Positions 17,693-25,973 of a stretch of 64,000 bases of DNA are shown here, piece by piece. This DNA comes from Desulfovibrio ferrophilus (GTDB taxonomy: Bacteria > Desulfobacterota > Desulfovibrionia > Desulfovibrionales > Desulfovibrionaceae), in contig NZ_AP017378.1 of NCBI RefSeq assembly GCF_003966735.1, positions 3,537,501-3,601,500 on the forward strand, given 5' to 3'. Each line of letters begins with the position of its first letter. Position 1 is the first letter of the stretch. The position numbers were made by a program, and so were the translations under genes. The notes under the pieces are model-generated. The model made no database searches and was not told the DNA's origin. It saw only the letters and a list, made by a program, of their open reading frames with translations.

Positions 17693-18580
17693 ATGGAATT
17701 GCGTCAATTGAAGACTTTTCGCGTTGTTGCCGAGCGGGGCAGCTTCACCCGTGCGGCTGAGGATCTGCACCTGGCCCAATCCTCGGTTTCGGCCCAGATC
17801 AGGGCCCTCGAAGAGCACCTGGGGGTTCGGCTGTTCGATCGTTTGGGGCGGCGTGTGGTGCTGACTGAAGCTGGTGAGAAGCTGCTGCACTTTTCCAGGC
17901 GTATGGAGCAGATGGCCGACGAGATGCGTTCCCAGCTCAGCGGGACCGGGCCATTGGATGGATCGCTGACCATCCGCATGCCCGAAACCATTGGGGCCGA
18001 ATACATGCCCGATGTAGTGGAGCGATTCCATGCGGCAAATCCGCGGGCCGAGTTGAACTTCATCAACTGCGATGATGCGCAACTTCGTGAGGAATTGGGG
18101 ACGGGGCGAATCGACCTGGCCTTTCTGCTCATTGACGGAGTGAATTACGCCAATGTCGCGGTGGACACGCTGGGGATCGAACCGTTGGTACTTGTGGCTG
18201 CCCCGGATCATCCTCTGTCATTGCTGCCAGGAGTGACCTCACGGGACATGCAGGGGCAGAAGATTCTGCATCTGCGGGTGGATTGAAGCTACAGGCGTCA
18301 GTTCGAGCGGTCGCTCGAAGACGAGAGTGTGAAGACGAGATCCCTGATTTTTTCCAGCGGGAGGAGCCAGCGGCGGTGCCTTTTGCGCGGGGTGGGCATC
18401 GCGCTGTGTCCGGAGCGAGTGGTGGCCGATGACATTGCTCGCGGGAGGCTGAAGCGCCTGAATTGGCCGCATGCCCCAGCCGAAACCATGATCCTCATGA
18501 TTACCCATGTCGAGAAGTGGCGCTCCCCCTTGCTTGAGGATTTCATGGACATGGCCCGCGAGGGGATCCGTCTGGAATGA
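17693..18580 (+). pseudogene. LysR-family regulator interrupted by an in-frame UGA
   Basis: The N-terminal winged helix (MELRQLKTFRVVAERGSFTR, LHLAQSSVSAQIRALEEHLG) and the effector domain are typical LysR. Translation stops at UGA 18284-18286 after 197 residues, but the same frame continues without another stop for 98 codons. The continuation ends with the LysR signature GVGIALCPERVV and GRLKRLNW, giving the normal total of about 295. The text around the stop reads HLRVD-UGA-SYRRQFE. In many LysR proteins a Cys precedes SYR, so UGA replaces Cys. It may be a nonsense mutation, a sequencing error, or a selenocysteine codon (see the hairpin at 18296). It is divergent from the C_GCAxxG_C_C gene, its likely target. 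Confidence 0.7.
18296..18323 (+). promoter_or_regulatory. SECIS-like hairpin downstream of the LysR UGA
   Basis: CGTC (18296-18299) pairs with GACG (18320-18323). After a two-base 5' bulge, TTCGAGC (18302-18308) pairs with GCTCGAA (18313-18319), closing a GGTC loop. The loop begins 22 nt after the UGA. A bacterial SECIS typically has a loop 16-37 nt after UGA with G in its first two positions; the E. coli fdhF loop also contains GGUC. The match is suggestive, not proof. Confidence 0.4.
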
Positions 18581-18597
18581 CTCAGTGCTCCGTGTTG

Positions 18598-19752
18598 CTA
18601 TTGCGTACGTAGGTTTTTGATCAGGGCGTCCAGGGTGAAGTCGTACTCCCGGTGAGCGCTATAGACTTTGCTCAATGACTTGAAGTCGATCTTGTCCCAG
18701 CTTGTCGGGTCGAGCAGTGTTTCGAAGTCATCAAGATTCTCTCGGGTGATAAGGTGCATTGATGAACGAATGGTCCGTTTGGATTCGGGAAGAGGACGGC
18801 TATTGAAGTCGTCGTATAACAGGATCATCGAGTAGGCTCCTTCCATGAAGTGCCCGCCAGTCAGAGCGCAGAGCTCTCCGCTGCGAATGGCGTCCAGGCT
18901 TGTGGGTGAACCGCCAATTCCGCCAATAATGACGTCCTCTCCCGCCAATCGTCCGGTGTCTCGTACCGCTTGGAGCACACCTCGAATAATCGTCTCGCCC
19001 CCAGCCCAGATGATTGTGGTTTCGGGATAGAACCCCAGAAGGCGCTTGGTTTTCTCGTAAGCTTCTTCCTGTGTCCAATCCGTCATTACCAAGCGATCGA
19101 GCACCACGTCGTCAGGGTGTCGGACCAGGGCTGCATACAGCCCCTGGTTGCGCTGCAGAGCGGCGGCGCTGTCTCGGGCCCCACTGATACCGATCAGATG
19201 AACCTTGCCGTCTGATGCCCTGAGATCGTTGCCCAAGGCCTCCTTGAGAATGTGATCTCCCAATTTCTGCCCGGCGCCGTGGTCATCGGGCGCCAGGTGT
19301 GCGATCCAGTGTCTGAACCGCTGCCCGGGTGCTCCCGTGATCTGTTTATCTTCTTGTAGGATGTCCGTATTGACGATCATGGCGTCCACCCCGGCCTTGT
19401 TCACTTCTCTCAGAAAATCTTCGCCCGTCTGGCGATAGAAGATGGAGACAATGTAATCCGGTTGGCGCGCAAGCCCTCTTTCAAGGGCCTCGGGTAGGGC
19501 GAATCGGCCGATGTGTTTATCCACGTGGAGGGATATGCCAAGGTCCTTTGCCGCGGCCTGCATGGTGCCGATGAATCGGCTCCAGAACGGGTGCTGGTTG
19601 TCTTCGGAAGGGGACAGGAAGCAGATGGAGGGAGCTGGGTTCTTTTGCGGCAGGGACGCAGCATGGGCGCCTCCGGCCAACACCAGTAGACAGGCAGTCA
19701 CATATAGAGCTGTGACGTTGACAAGCATCCTGTCCGGCCTGGAATGACACAT
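18598..19752 (-). CDS. Periplasmic sugar-binding-like protein (type 1 fold)
   Basis: 384 residues with a signal peptide (hydrophobic stretch about 10-31 ending GGAHA). The mature part resembles type 1 periplasmic binding proteins of the ribose/galactose kind: ICFLSPSEDNQHPFWSRF at the start, then DAMIVNTD, then TIIWAGGETIIRGVLQAVRDTG and VIIGGIGGSP. It should bind a small solute in the periplasm. No ABC permease or ATPase gene is near; the neighbours are a cupin and a two-component system, so a sensory role is more likely than uptake. AGAGGAAA precedes the start. The gene is convergent with the LysR gene, leaving only 17 bp between stops. Confidence 0.85.
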   Translation of the reverse strand: MCHSRPDRMLVNVTALYVTACLLVLAGGAHAASLPQKNPAPSICFLSPSEDNQHPFWSRFIGTMQAAAKDLGISLHVDKHIGRFALPEALERGLARQPDYIVSIFYRQTGEDFLREVNKAGVDAMIVNTDILQEDKQITGAPGQRFRHWIAHLAPDDHGAGQKLGDHILKEALGNDLRASDGKVHLIGISGARDSAAALQRNQGLYAALVRHPDDVVLDRLVMTDWTQEEAYEKTKRLLGFYPETTIIWAGGETIIRGVLQAVRDTGRLAGEDVIIGGIGGSPTSLDAIRSGELCALTGGHFMEGAYSMILLYDDFNSRPLPESKRTIRSSMHLITRENLDDFETLLDPTSWDKIDFKSLSKVYSAHREYDFTLDALIKNLRTQ

Positions 19753-19858
19753 GATTCATTTTCCTCTCTGAAAACGCCTCCCCGCAAAGACATCAAAAGT
19801 AATCGATGGGTGGGGTCCAACGGTTAGGGGCGTCTTTATCCGGGCAGAACGAGGGAGG

Positions 19859-20320
19859 TCAGATGGTTTCCTGGTCCCCGTAGACACTGCAGATACAGCA
19901 TAAAAACGTGCCCGGTTCGGTCTCGGACAGGTTGCGCATGCCATGGGGTTCCATGCTCTCGGAGTAGACCCAGTCACCGGGGCCACAGATTTTGGAATCC
20001 ACGGGTTCGTTGGTGTCAGGATCATAGGACAGGCATTCGAATTGCCCACTGACGATGCACAGAGTTTGCAAATAGTAGTGATTATGCGCCGGGATCAAGC
20101 CGCCAGGCTCCACCGTAAAATGCCGCAGGCCGTATTCCGGTTGGCCGTTCGCATCGTTTCCGACCTTGGACAGCCAGCGTACGGTCACGCCTTTGACCTC
20201 GTGCATTTCGCCTTTGTAGGGGAATTTGTCGATGCGTACGCCTGCCACGTCCATCACATTTTTGGCAATCACGATTGGCTCCTTGATGATGAGGGGATTC
20301 GTCGGCACACGATAGGGCAT
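19859..20320 (-). CDS. Cupin-domain protein
   Basis: A small cupin: PGGLIPAHNHYYLQTLCIVSGQFECL contains the first cupin motif with its metal-type histidines, and PGDWVYSESMEPHGMRNL the second. Cupins of this size bind a metal and act as enzymes, sugar-binding or sensory domains. I start at MPYRVPTNPL (20320, 153 residues). The frame is open further upstream to 20530, but that part overlaps the well-supported gene ending at 20397 and does not look like protein. The ribosome-binding site is weak. It sits between a periplasmic binding protein and an unknown protein, all read leftwards. Confidence 0.75.
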   Translation of the reverse strand: MPYRVPTNPLIIKEPIVIAKNVMDVAGVRIDKFPYKGEMHEVKGVTVRWLSKVGNDANGQPEYGLRHFTVEPGGLIPAHNHYYLQTLCIVSGQFECLSYDPDTNEPVDSKICGPGDWVYSESMEPHGMRNLSETEPGTFLCCICSVYGDQETI

Positions 20321-20396
20321 CCCGTTGCAGAAGCAAAGCTGTTGCGGGTAATCAGGGAGGCATAACAAGCCGACGTTTAAGATGTTGTGTGACTCG

Positions 20397-20981
20397 TCAC
20401 GGGTTTCCGATGCGTGCAGAAAGCACTGTAAGATTCCAGTAATGGAGCTCCCATCTCGCAAGGGACAATCCATAATGCTGACTGACCCGTTGGCAACATT
20501 CAATGGCGTGCTGGTATTCGTTGGCGTCATCGTTTTGGGTCCAGAGATAATCGGCGCCTACGTTTTGAGCAATAAGCCTGTCGACAGGAAGGTGAGGCGG
20601 TTCTTTGATCTCGCCGTGCACCCATAGGTATTTGAGAGCGAGATTCAGGAATTTTTGTGCGGTGCCGAAGCGCATATTTTGACCTTGGAGGGCTCCCCCA
20701 TGCTTCTCTGTGACTTTCTGCTGGAGCCGTTGAATATTGCGAATGTGTGGCTCTTCCTGCACGAATCCGTCCCGGTAGTGGCTGAGGTGGTATTCGAGAA
20801 AGCAGGAGCAGGTTTTCCAGATTTCGTTGCGCTGGGCGTCGCTGGAAGTCTTGCTGTATATATTCCCGCGCCGGGCTGTGGCCACTCGGGAGCTTTTAAC
20901 GATGTCGGCGAGAACGGGCCTGGTTTTCGCCGCGTGAATAAACAGCTTCTTTGCTGCTTCATCATCCGCGAAAAGCGTCAT
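20397..20981 (-). CDS. Hypothetical protein, 194 residues
   Basis: I do not recognise a family. The protein is soluble, rich in charged and aromatic residues, and predicted mostly helical. Notable stretches are KFLNLALKYLWVHGEIKEPPHLPVDR and a C-terminal QHYGLSLARWELHYW. GAGG lies six bases before the ATG. It lies between the response regulator and the cupin on the same strand. Its natural amino-acid composition and good start support a real gene. Confidence 0.7.
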   Translation of the reverse strand: MTLFADDEAAKKLFIHAAKTRPVLADIVKSSRVATARRGNIYSKTSSDAQRNEIWKTCSCFLEYHLSHYRDGFVQEEPHIRNIQRLQQKVTEKHGGALQGQNMRFGTAQKFLNLALKYLWVHGEIKEPPHLPVDRLIAQNVGADYLWTQNDDANEYQHAIECCQRVSQHYGLSLARWELHYWNLTVLSARIGNP

Positions 20982-21092
20982 GATGACCTCGTGCGAGAAG
21001 ATGATGTTTAGATGTGTCGGTGCGAGGGCGTGCGGGGGTGCCGTGGATGGTGATGCAGGTTGTCATGATGAGGTGTCCAAGGGAGGATGAAA

Positions 21093-21740
21093 CTACAACT
21101 TCAGGTCCTTGGTCCGAAGATATTCGCGTAGCTCCGCGGTGCTGCCCATGCCGAGTTTGCGTAGCAGGTTGGCTTTGTGCTTTTCCACGGTTTTGACGCT
21201 GATAATCAGATGGTTGGCAATTTGCATGTTTTGCATGCCTTCTGCCACAAGGTGCAGGACATCCCGTTCCCTTGGCGTGAGCAGGGAAATGTCTGAGTCA
21301 TCGCGATTGCCGTTGATGTAGCCCTTGATGACGCCGGAGCAGATTTGGGGAGAGAGGTAGCCGTGACCATCCAAAACTACGGCGATGGCATGGCGTAATT
21401 CGTCCATGGGGCTGTCTTTGAGGGCATAGCCGTTGGCCCCGGCCCGGAGCGCACGGTAAACGTATTCTTCTTCGGCATAGGCCGTGAGGACAAGAATTCG
21501 TGTCGTCCGGTTGGTCTGGCGGTAAAGTTCCACAAATCTGGTGCCGGGCATTATGGGCATGGAGAGATCGACGATCAGCAGATCCGGTGGCTCGCAGCCC
21601 TCAAGAGCGCGCAAAGCATCCTGACCGTTGTCGGCCTCACCGACGACATGCCATGGAGAATCGGCGAACATGGCCCGCAGGCCATCACGCATGAGGTCAT
21701 GGTTCTCAACCAGAAATATTGTTTGGGCGTCGCTCTTCAC
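21093..21740 (-). CDS. NarL/FixJ-type response regulator
   Basis: 215 residues. The receiver domain (TIFLVENHDLMRDGLRAMF) has the phospho-acceptor Asp in LLIVDLSMP near residue 57, and the conserved Lys in YALKDSP. The LuxR-type helix-turn-helix is LLTPRERDVLHLVAEG through SVKTVEKHKANLLRKLG. It starts with GTG directly after the stop of the 67-residue gene. Its natural partner is the NarX-type kinase encoded divergently at 23197. Confidence 0.93.
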   Translation of the reverse strand: MKSDAQTIFLVENHDLMRDGLRAMFADSPWHVVGEADNGQDALRALEGCEPPDLLIVDLSMPIMPGTRFVELYRQTNRTTRILVLTAYAEEEYVYRALRAGANGYALKDSPMDELRHAIAVVLDGHGYLSPQICSGVIKGYINGNRDDSDISLLTPRERDVLHLVAEGMQNMQIANHLIISVKTVEKHKANLLRKLGMGSTAELREYLRTKDLKL

Positions 21741-21944
21741 CTATTCGTGGCACTCCTCAAGTTTTACAAGCCCGTAGCCACAATGGGCGGCCATGAGCTG
21801 CAGGGGGGTCGGGTCGTTGTTTTCTTCGATTGCCGAACACAGCATGTCAATGACTTCACCGGTGGCGGGGTCTGGCGCGTCGCCTGACTGCTGGCGAAGC
21901 CATTCCTCAATCAATGTCCCAAAACAGGTGTACGTGTATCCCAT
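21741..21944 (-). CDS. Small protein coupled to the response regulator
   Basis: 67 residues beginning MGYTYTCFGTLIEEWLRQQ, with GGAGG six bases before the ATG. The stop codon abuts the GTG of the response regulator, so the two are translated together. It contains three Cys and no membrane segment. I do not recognise it. It may modulate the two-component system. Confidence 0.75.
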   Translation of the reverse strand: MGYTYTCFGTLIEEWLRQQSGDAPDPATGEVIDMLCSAIEENNDPTPLQLMAAHCGYGLVKLEECHE

Positions 21945-22218
21945 ATTATTCCTCCATTCAGCAACGATTGAATGGATGGTGGCCTATCCGGGGCAATGGA
22001 GAAATGGCTCCATCCCTGTATTTTGATGGTGGGGTCTACTACGGATTGCGGTAGGGTTTATGTGATGAATCGAAATATAAGTAACGTTTTTGACTGTTTA
22101 GCATTGCCCTACGCTGCTTGATATTTTTTATCAGATGATTGAAAAGCCTTTTGATTACTTGTATGCCGTAGCCTGGCGAAGAAGGTAGGGTATTGAATAT
22201 TCAACACGCGGGGGCCTC

Positions 22219-23193
22219 GTGATTAAAAAAATCGTCTTCATACTTCTAGGTTGTCTGATGGCGTTGCCGTGCGCGGCGAAACCTCCGGTCTCGTTTAAGG
22301 TGACCGAGGGCAAGGGGCTCATGACCGCTGCTCATCATGTGGGTGTTGAGAACGGATACTTTACCGATGAGGGCCAATCCGTTCACATGAAAAAATTCCC
22401 CAAGGGATATGCGGCGCTGCAGGATTACCTGCAAGGCAAGGCCGATATGACCACGATCAACCGGGTCTCCCTTGCTCTGACGGATATCGATCCTGAAGAG
22501 CACGTCGTGATTGGTATTCTGGCTTACAATAGCAATGATGCCACGATAGTGGGGCGTCGCGACAGTGGCATCACCGACGCGGCATCGTTGCGGGGCAAGA
22601 GAATCGGGACCGCTTACGGAACAACTTCGCATTACTGGATTTATAAATGGCTGGCGCAGCACGGGATGACATCAAGCGATGTTACCGTGGAATATTACAA
22701 GAAGAACAAGCTGCCGGAGGTCATTGCCTCTGGTAAGGTGGACGCCATCGTCATGGGCGTCGGAGTGTGGGACAAGGCCGCGAAGCTGCTGGGCGATAAT
22801 GCGATCATCTTCACCGATCCCTATATCGATTTGAAGCAGGTCCCCTTGATGGTCCGGCGTTCGCTGATCCGAGACCATCGCACAGAGTTGATCGCGCATC
22901 TGCGGGCTTTGATTCGTGCCGAAGAATTTATCAAGAATGACCCGCGCAGGGGAGCGGCTATTGTCGCTCAGAGGAAGAATCTGAACCTCGATACGGTCAC
23001 GGATCTTATCGTGAACTCCGTCGATTTTAGCTTGTCTCTGAAGCAGGGGCTTTTGACGGATATGGAGATCGTTGATCGCTGGGCCATTGAGTACAAACTT
23101 GTGCAGCGCACACGCCCTCGGAATTATCTGGAGTTCATCGATTCTTCCCTGTTGGAGGAGATTGATCCCAACCGCGTGACCATCATCAAGTAA
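22219..23193 (+). CDS. NMT1/THI5-type periplasmic binding protein
   Basis: 324 residues with a signal peptide (IVFILLGCLMALPCAA). The mature protein resembles the nitrate/sulfonate/thiamine-precursor binding family: VGVENGYFTDEG, KADMTTINRV, LRGKRIGTAYGTTSHYWIYKWL and GKVDAIVMG. The start is GTG. No ABC permease or ATPase follows; instead a sensor kinase starts four bases after its stop. This points to a solute sensor feeding the kinase rather than to uptake. The ligand is unknown. Confidence 0.88.
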   Translation: MIKKIVFILLGCLMALPCAAKPPVSFKVTEGKGLMTAAHHVGVENGYFTDEGQSVHMKKFPKGYAALQDYLQGKADMTTINRVSLALTDIDPEEHVVIGILAYNSNDATIVGRRDSGITDAASLRGKRIGTAYGTTSHYWIYKWLAQHGMTSSDVTVEYYKKNKLPEVIASGKVDAIVMGVGVWDKAAKLLGDNAIIFTDPYIDLKQVPLMVRRSLIRDHRTELIAHLRALIRAEEFIKNDPRRGAAIVAQRKNLNLDTVTDLIVNSVDFSLSLKQGLLTDMEIVDRWAIEYKLVQRTRPRNYLEFIDSSLLEEIDPNRVTIIK

Positions 23194-23196
23194 TTT

Positions 23197-24453
23197 ATGC
23201 GCATTCGTACCCGGTTGCTGATCGTGATCGCGTTGACGATCCTACAGGTCCTACTGGTCATTGGATGTCTGGTTTGGATTCAGTTCAGGCTGAGCGTGGC
23301 TTTGGAGGAAATGCACGACGCTCAGGCGTTGAACTCCGGGGCTTCTGCGTTGTTTCTGCTCGCTAACGAGTACTCTTCCGATAGCGCCCCCAGGGTGCGC
23401 GCCCAATGGGAAATCGCCATTGCATCCCAGGAAGAGCGGATGCATCGGTTTGTCGGGCAGTACGAGGCCGTGGGACTGCTCGCTTTGGAGAGGAAGTTCA
23501 GTCAGGCCAAGCTCATTGCGCACCGCCTGTTCGATTCTTCCGCACGGGGGGACATTCCTCAGGCTGGAATCCTACAGCGTGCCTTGCTGCTACATTTCAT
23601 CGCCACGGTTCAGGAAACAGGAGAGGCAACTCGCCAATTGGTGGAAGAGAGTTCTTCACGGCTGAAAAGTGTCCAGCGTCTGGGGACTTCCCTGGTACTG
23701 GGATTGATGGTGTCCGTAGGGTTGTTTGTAGTGGTCTGGTTGAGCATTGTCCGGCGCTCGGTGATCAAGCAGCAAGAACTGACTGTGCACCGCAATGAAC
23801 TGGCCCAGGAATTGGAACGGCGCATGGTCGCGGAGACAGCGCTCCAGGACGCGCAACGCAGAATGCTCGCAGCAGTGGAAGAGGAACGCTCGCGCATTGG
23901 GCAGGAACTGCATGACGGAGTGGGGCAGGCACTGTCAGCAGTACGGTTGTTACTTGAAGCCCAACCTTCGGAGCAATACGGTGCCGAGCAGCGGCGCAAG
24001 CTGTGTGATTATATGCTGCAGACATCCGAGGACTTGCGGCGTGTGGTTAATGATCTGCGTCCCGTAGCTCTGGATGATATCGGCCTGAATGCCGCCTTAC
24101 GGACTCTTGCACGGCAATTCGAGGTCTCTGGACTTGTTGTGAGCCTGGCATTGCCCGCTGACGATGATCTTGTTCCCCTCGCTTTGCGGACCCAGGTCTA
24201 TCGGATCGTGCAGGAGGCACTGAATAATGTGTTTCGTCACGCACGAGCCAGACGCGTGGATATTCAACTGACTCTGACTGATGAACTGGTGCTTACCGTG
24301 GAGGACGACGGGTGTGGCTTCGATCTGGAAGTCGAAATCGAGGGTAATGGTCTGTCCAACATCCGTAGCCGAGCCAGGACATGGGGTGGAGAGGCGGAGA
24401 TTGAAAGCCGCCCGGGAAAGGGGACGCTGATTTCAGTGGGTTTTCAAGTTTAG
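23197..24453 (+). CDS. NarX/DegS-type sensor histidine kinase
   Basis: 418 residues. Membrane helix 1 at about 5-28, a periplasmic region of about 135 residues, and helix 2 at about 165-188. A HisKA_3 dimerisation domain follows, with the phospho-accepting His in IGQELHDGVGQALSAVRLL near residue 239. The ATPase domain has QEALNNVFRHARA, VEDDGCGFD and GNGLSNIRSRA. It lies four bases after the periplasmic binding protein, which probably presents the ligand. The NarL-type regulator encoded divergently is the expected partner. Confidence 0.93.
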   Translation: MRIRTRLLIVIALTILQVLLVIGCLVWIQFRLSVALEEMHDAQALNSGASALFLLANEYSSDSAPRVRAQWEIAIASQEERMHRFVGQYEAVGLLALERKFSQAKLIAHRLFDSSARGDIPQAGILQRALLLHFIATVQETGEATRQLVEESSSRLKSVQRLGTSLVLGLMVSVGLFVVVWLSIVRRSVIKQQELTVHRNELAQELERRMVAETALQDAQRRMLAAVEEERSRIGQELHDGVGQALSAVRLLLEAQPSEQYGAEQRRKLCDYMLQTSEDLRRVVNDLRPVALDDIGLNAALRTLARQFEVSGLVVSLALPADDDLVPLALRTQVYRIVQEALNNVFRHARARRVDIQLTLTDELVLTVEDDGCGFDLEVEIEGNGLSNIRSRARTWGGEAEIESRPGKGTLISVGFQV

Positions 24454-25024
24454 ATTGCATGCCTCTGTCAGCTCTGCAGTGGCTCATGGGCATTTCTTTT
24501 GAGTTGTTCTGCCAGTAGTCAGGGAGGAAAACCCTGGCTTTGTGCCCAGTCTACCCTGAAGAGGATGTGTTTGTCTGGTCCTTGAAATGGGGCTTTTTGA
24601 GCTAGTTTTGCAAAATGTACACGGTCAGGACATGACTCTGTGACTGTGTCGGGATGAGGCTCAGTGCAGAACGTACTTCGGTTGTAACTGCTTCTCGGTA
24701 GGGACGCCAAAGCGCATTTGCCGTTTGGTTCCCTTCTATTGTTTGTGAGCGATACGGGAAAACTGGACCGGAGTTCTGAAGCCGTTGAGGTTGGTGATGA
24801 CAACCGTAGCGGCTTAATTTTTTGTCTCTGGTAGAGGCTTGCCTATTGTGACCTGTTGTCGGGGAGCAATCACAAGGCATGAGATGGATCTCCATGGGCT
24901 GCTGCTGATCTTCGCCCCGTCTTATGGGGGATAGTGCAGGACGGGCTCGAATCTTGCGGTTGGATGAATTAAGATTCATTAACGCAAGTGGCAGAGATGA
25001 AGGGGAATGCAGGCGCTGGCTGCA
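24454..25024. other. Intergenic region, no gene recognised
   Basis: About 570 bp between two convergent genes. Frames here lack ribosome-binding sites and natural composition. It may be decayed sequence; I see no insertion-sequence ends or RNA gene. Confidence 0.5.
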
Positions 25025-25948
25025 TTACTTGAGTTTGAGGACTGCAGTGATTCCGCTTATGAACAAGTCGTCATTGGAAAAGTCCGTGAACTCATTGCGG
25101 AAACACCCCTTCATCCATGCAAATCGATAATCTGTGTGCTTGTTGAAAACGAGAGGGGAAAAGTGTTCATCCTCGCAGAGGATACTTTCAAATTCACGGA
25201 CCCGTTTGCGGTTGAGTCCAGGATAGGGATCTTTCACCTTTTTTTTGAAGAAATATTTGCTGACAATGTCGTCATCGAAGATGTTTTGTACGTATGGAAT
25301 GTTAATCATACGGTATTTGTGCGAGCCCATGGGAGCACAAAAAAGTGGATTAAAGGAGATCAGCAACAATCCTTGAGGGGCAATGATTTTACTGCACCTG
25401 TGGAGAATGAGCGCTGGGTCGTCGAAATGTTCAAAGCTATTGAATGATGAGATAATGTCGAAAGTCTGTTCTTGGAAATCGTGCGTGTGCAGATCATCCA
25501 GGATGAATTTCATGTCGTCAGTATCACCTACTCTTTCCTCCCAGGACTTGTGTCTGACCTGGCCTATTTCGATTCCGGCTGAATAGCGAGCTTTCCTGCG
25601 ATGGGCTTCGTCAATGTTGTATCCCCATCCACAGCCAATATCCAAATAGCTGCGGCCCTGCATTTTGGTTTGGGTACATTCTTCAATAAGGTCGAGATTT
25701 CTTTTTGCAGCACTCAGGATTGCTTCATGTTCCTTGGATGGAATACGCCCTTTTACTTGCGCGGCATGAACTGGAGCGAAAATATCATTTAACCGGGAAA
25801 GGAATTTGATGTCCCTTCTCAAGGGAATGGAGTGATCGCGGTCCAAAATGGCCTGTTTGATTTGGGTAATGGGCTTGATATTGGTGGTAATCTGGTTTGG
25901 GAGAAGTTGGGAGAGGTTCTTATGGTGATCAATCGCCAGATAGCTCAT
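25025..25948 (-). CDS. Class I SAM-dependent methyltransferase
   Basis: 307 residues. The SAM-binding motif I is SYLDIGCGWGYNIDEA near residue 105. Motif II Asp/Glu follows in SAGIEIG, and ISSFNSFEHFDDPALILHRC is the post-I/motif IV region, as in UbiE/bioC-like enzymes. I use the ATG at 25948, because AAGGA lies eight bases upstream, rather than the TTG six bases earlier. It is followed upstream on the same strand by another methyltransferase gene 26 bp away. The substrate is unknown. The lower GC content suggests acquisition. Confidence 0.85.
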   Translation of the reverse strand: MSYLAIDHHKNLSQLLPNQITTNIKPITQIKQAILDRDHSIPLRRDIKFLSRLNDIFAPVHAAQVKGRIPSKEHEAILSAAKRNLDLIEECTQTKMQGRSYLDIGCGWGYNIDEAHRRKARYSAGIEIGQVRHKSWEERVGDTDDMKFILDDLHTHDFQEQTFDIISSFNSFEHFDDPALILHRCSKIIAPQGLLLISFNPLFCAPMGSHKYRMINIPYVQNIFDDDIVSKYFFKKKVKDPYPGLNRKRVREFESILCEDEHFSPLVFNKHTDYRFAWMKGCFRNEFTDFSNDDLFISGITAVLKLK

Positions 25949-25973
25949 GTTCAAATTCCTTTTGATGGTGTTA

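Noticed and set aside
18329-18580. A separate small gene of 83 codons after the LysR stop
   Set aside because: It is in the same frame as the LysR gene and carries the C-terminal LysR signature, so it is the rest of that gene.
20321-20530. N-terminal extension of the cupin protein
   Set aside because: It overlaps the well-supported gene ending at 20397 and its composition is not that of a folded domain.
24602-24979. A 125-codon minus-strand frame in the gene-free stretch
   Set aside because: It has no ribosome-binding site and no natural composition; probably chance.
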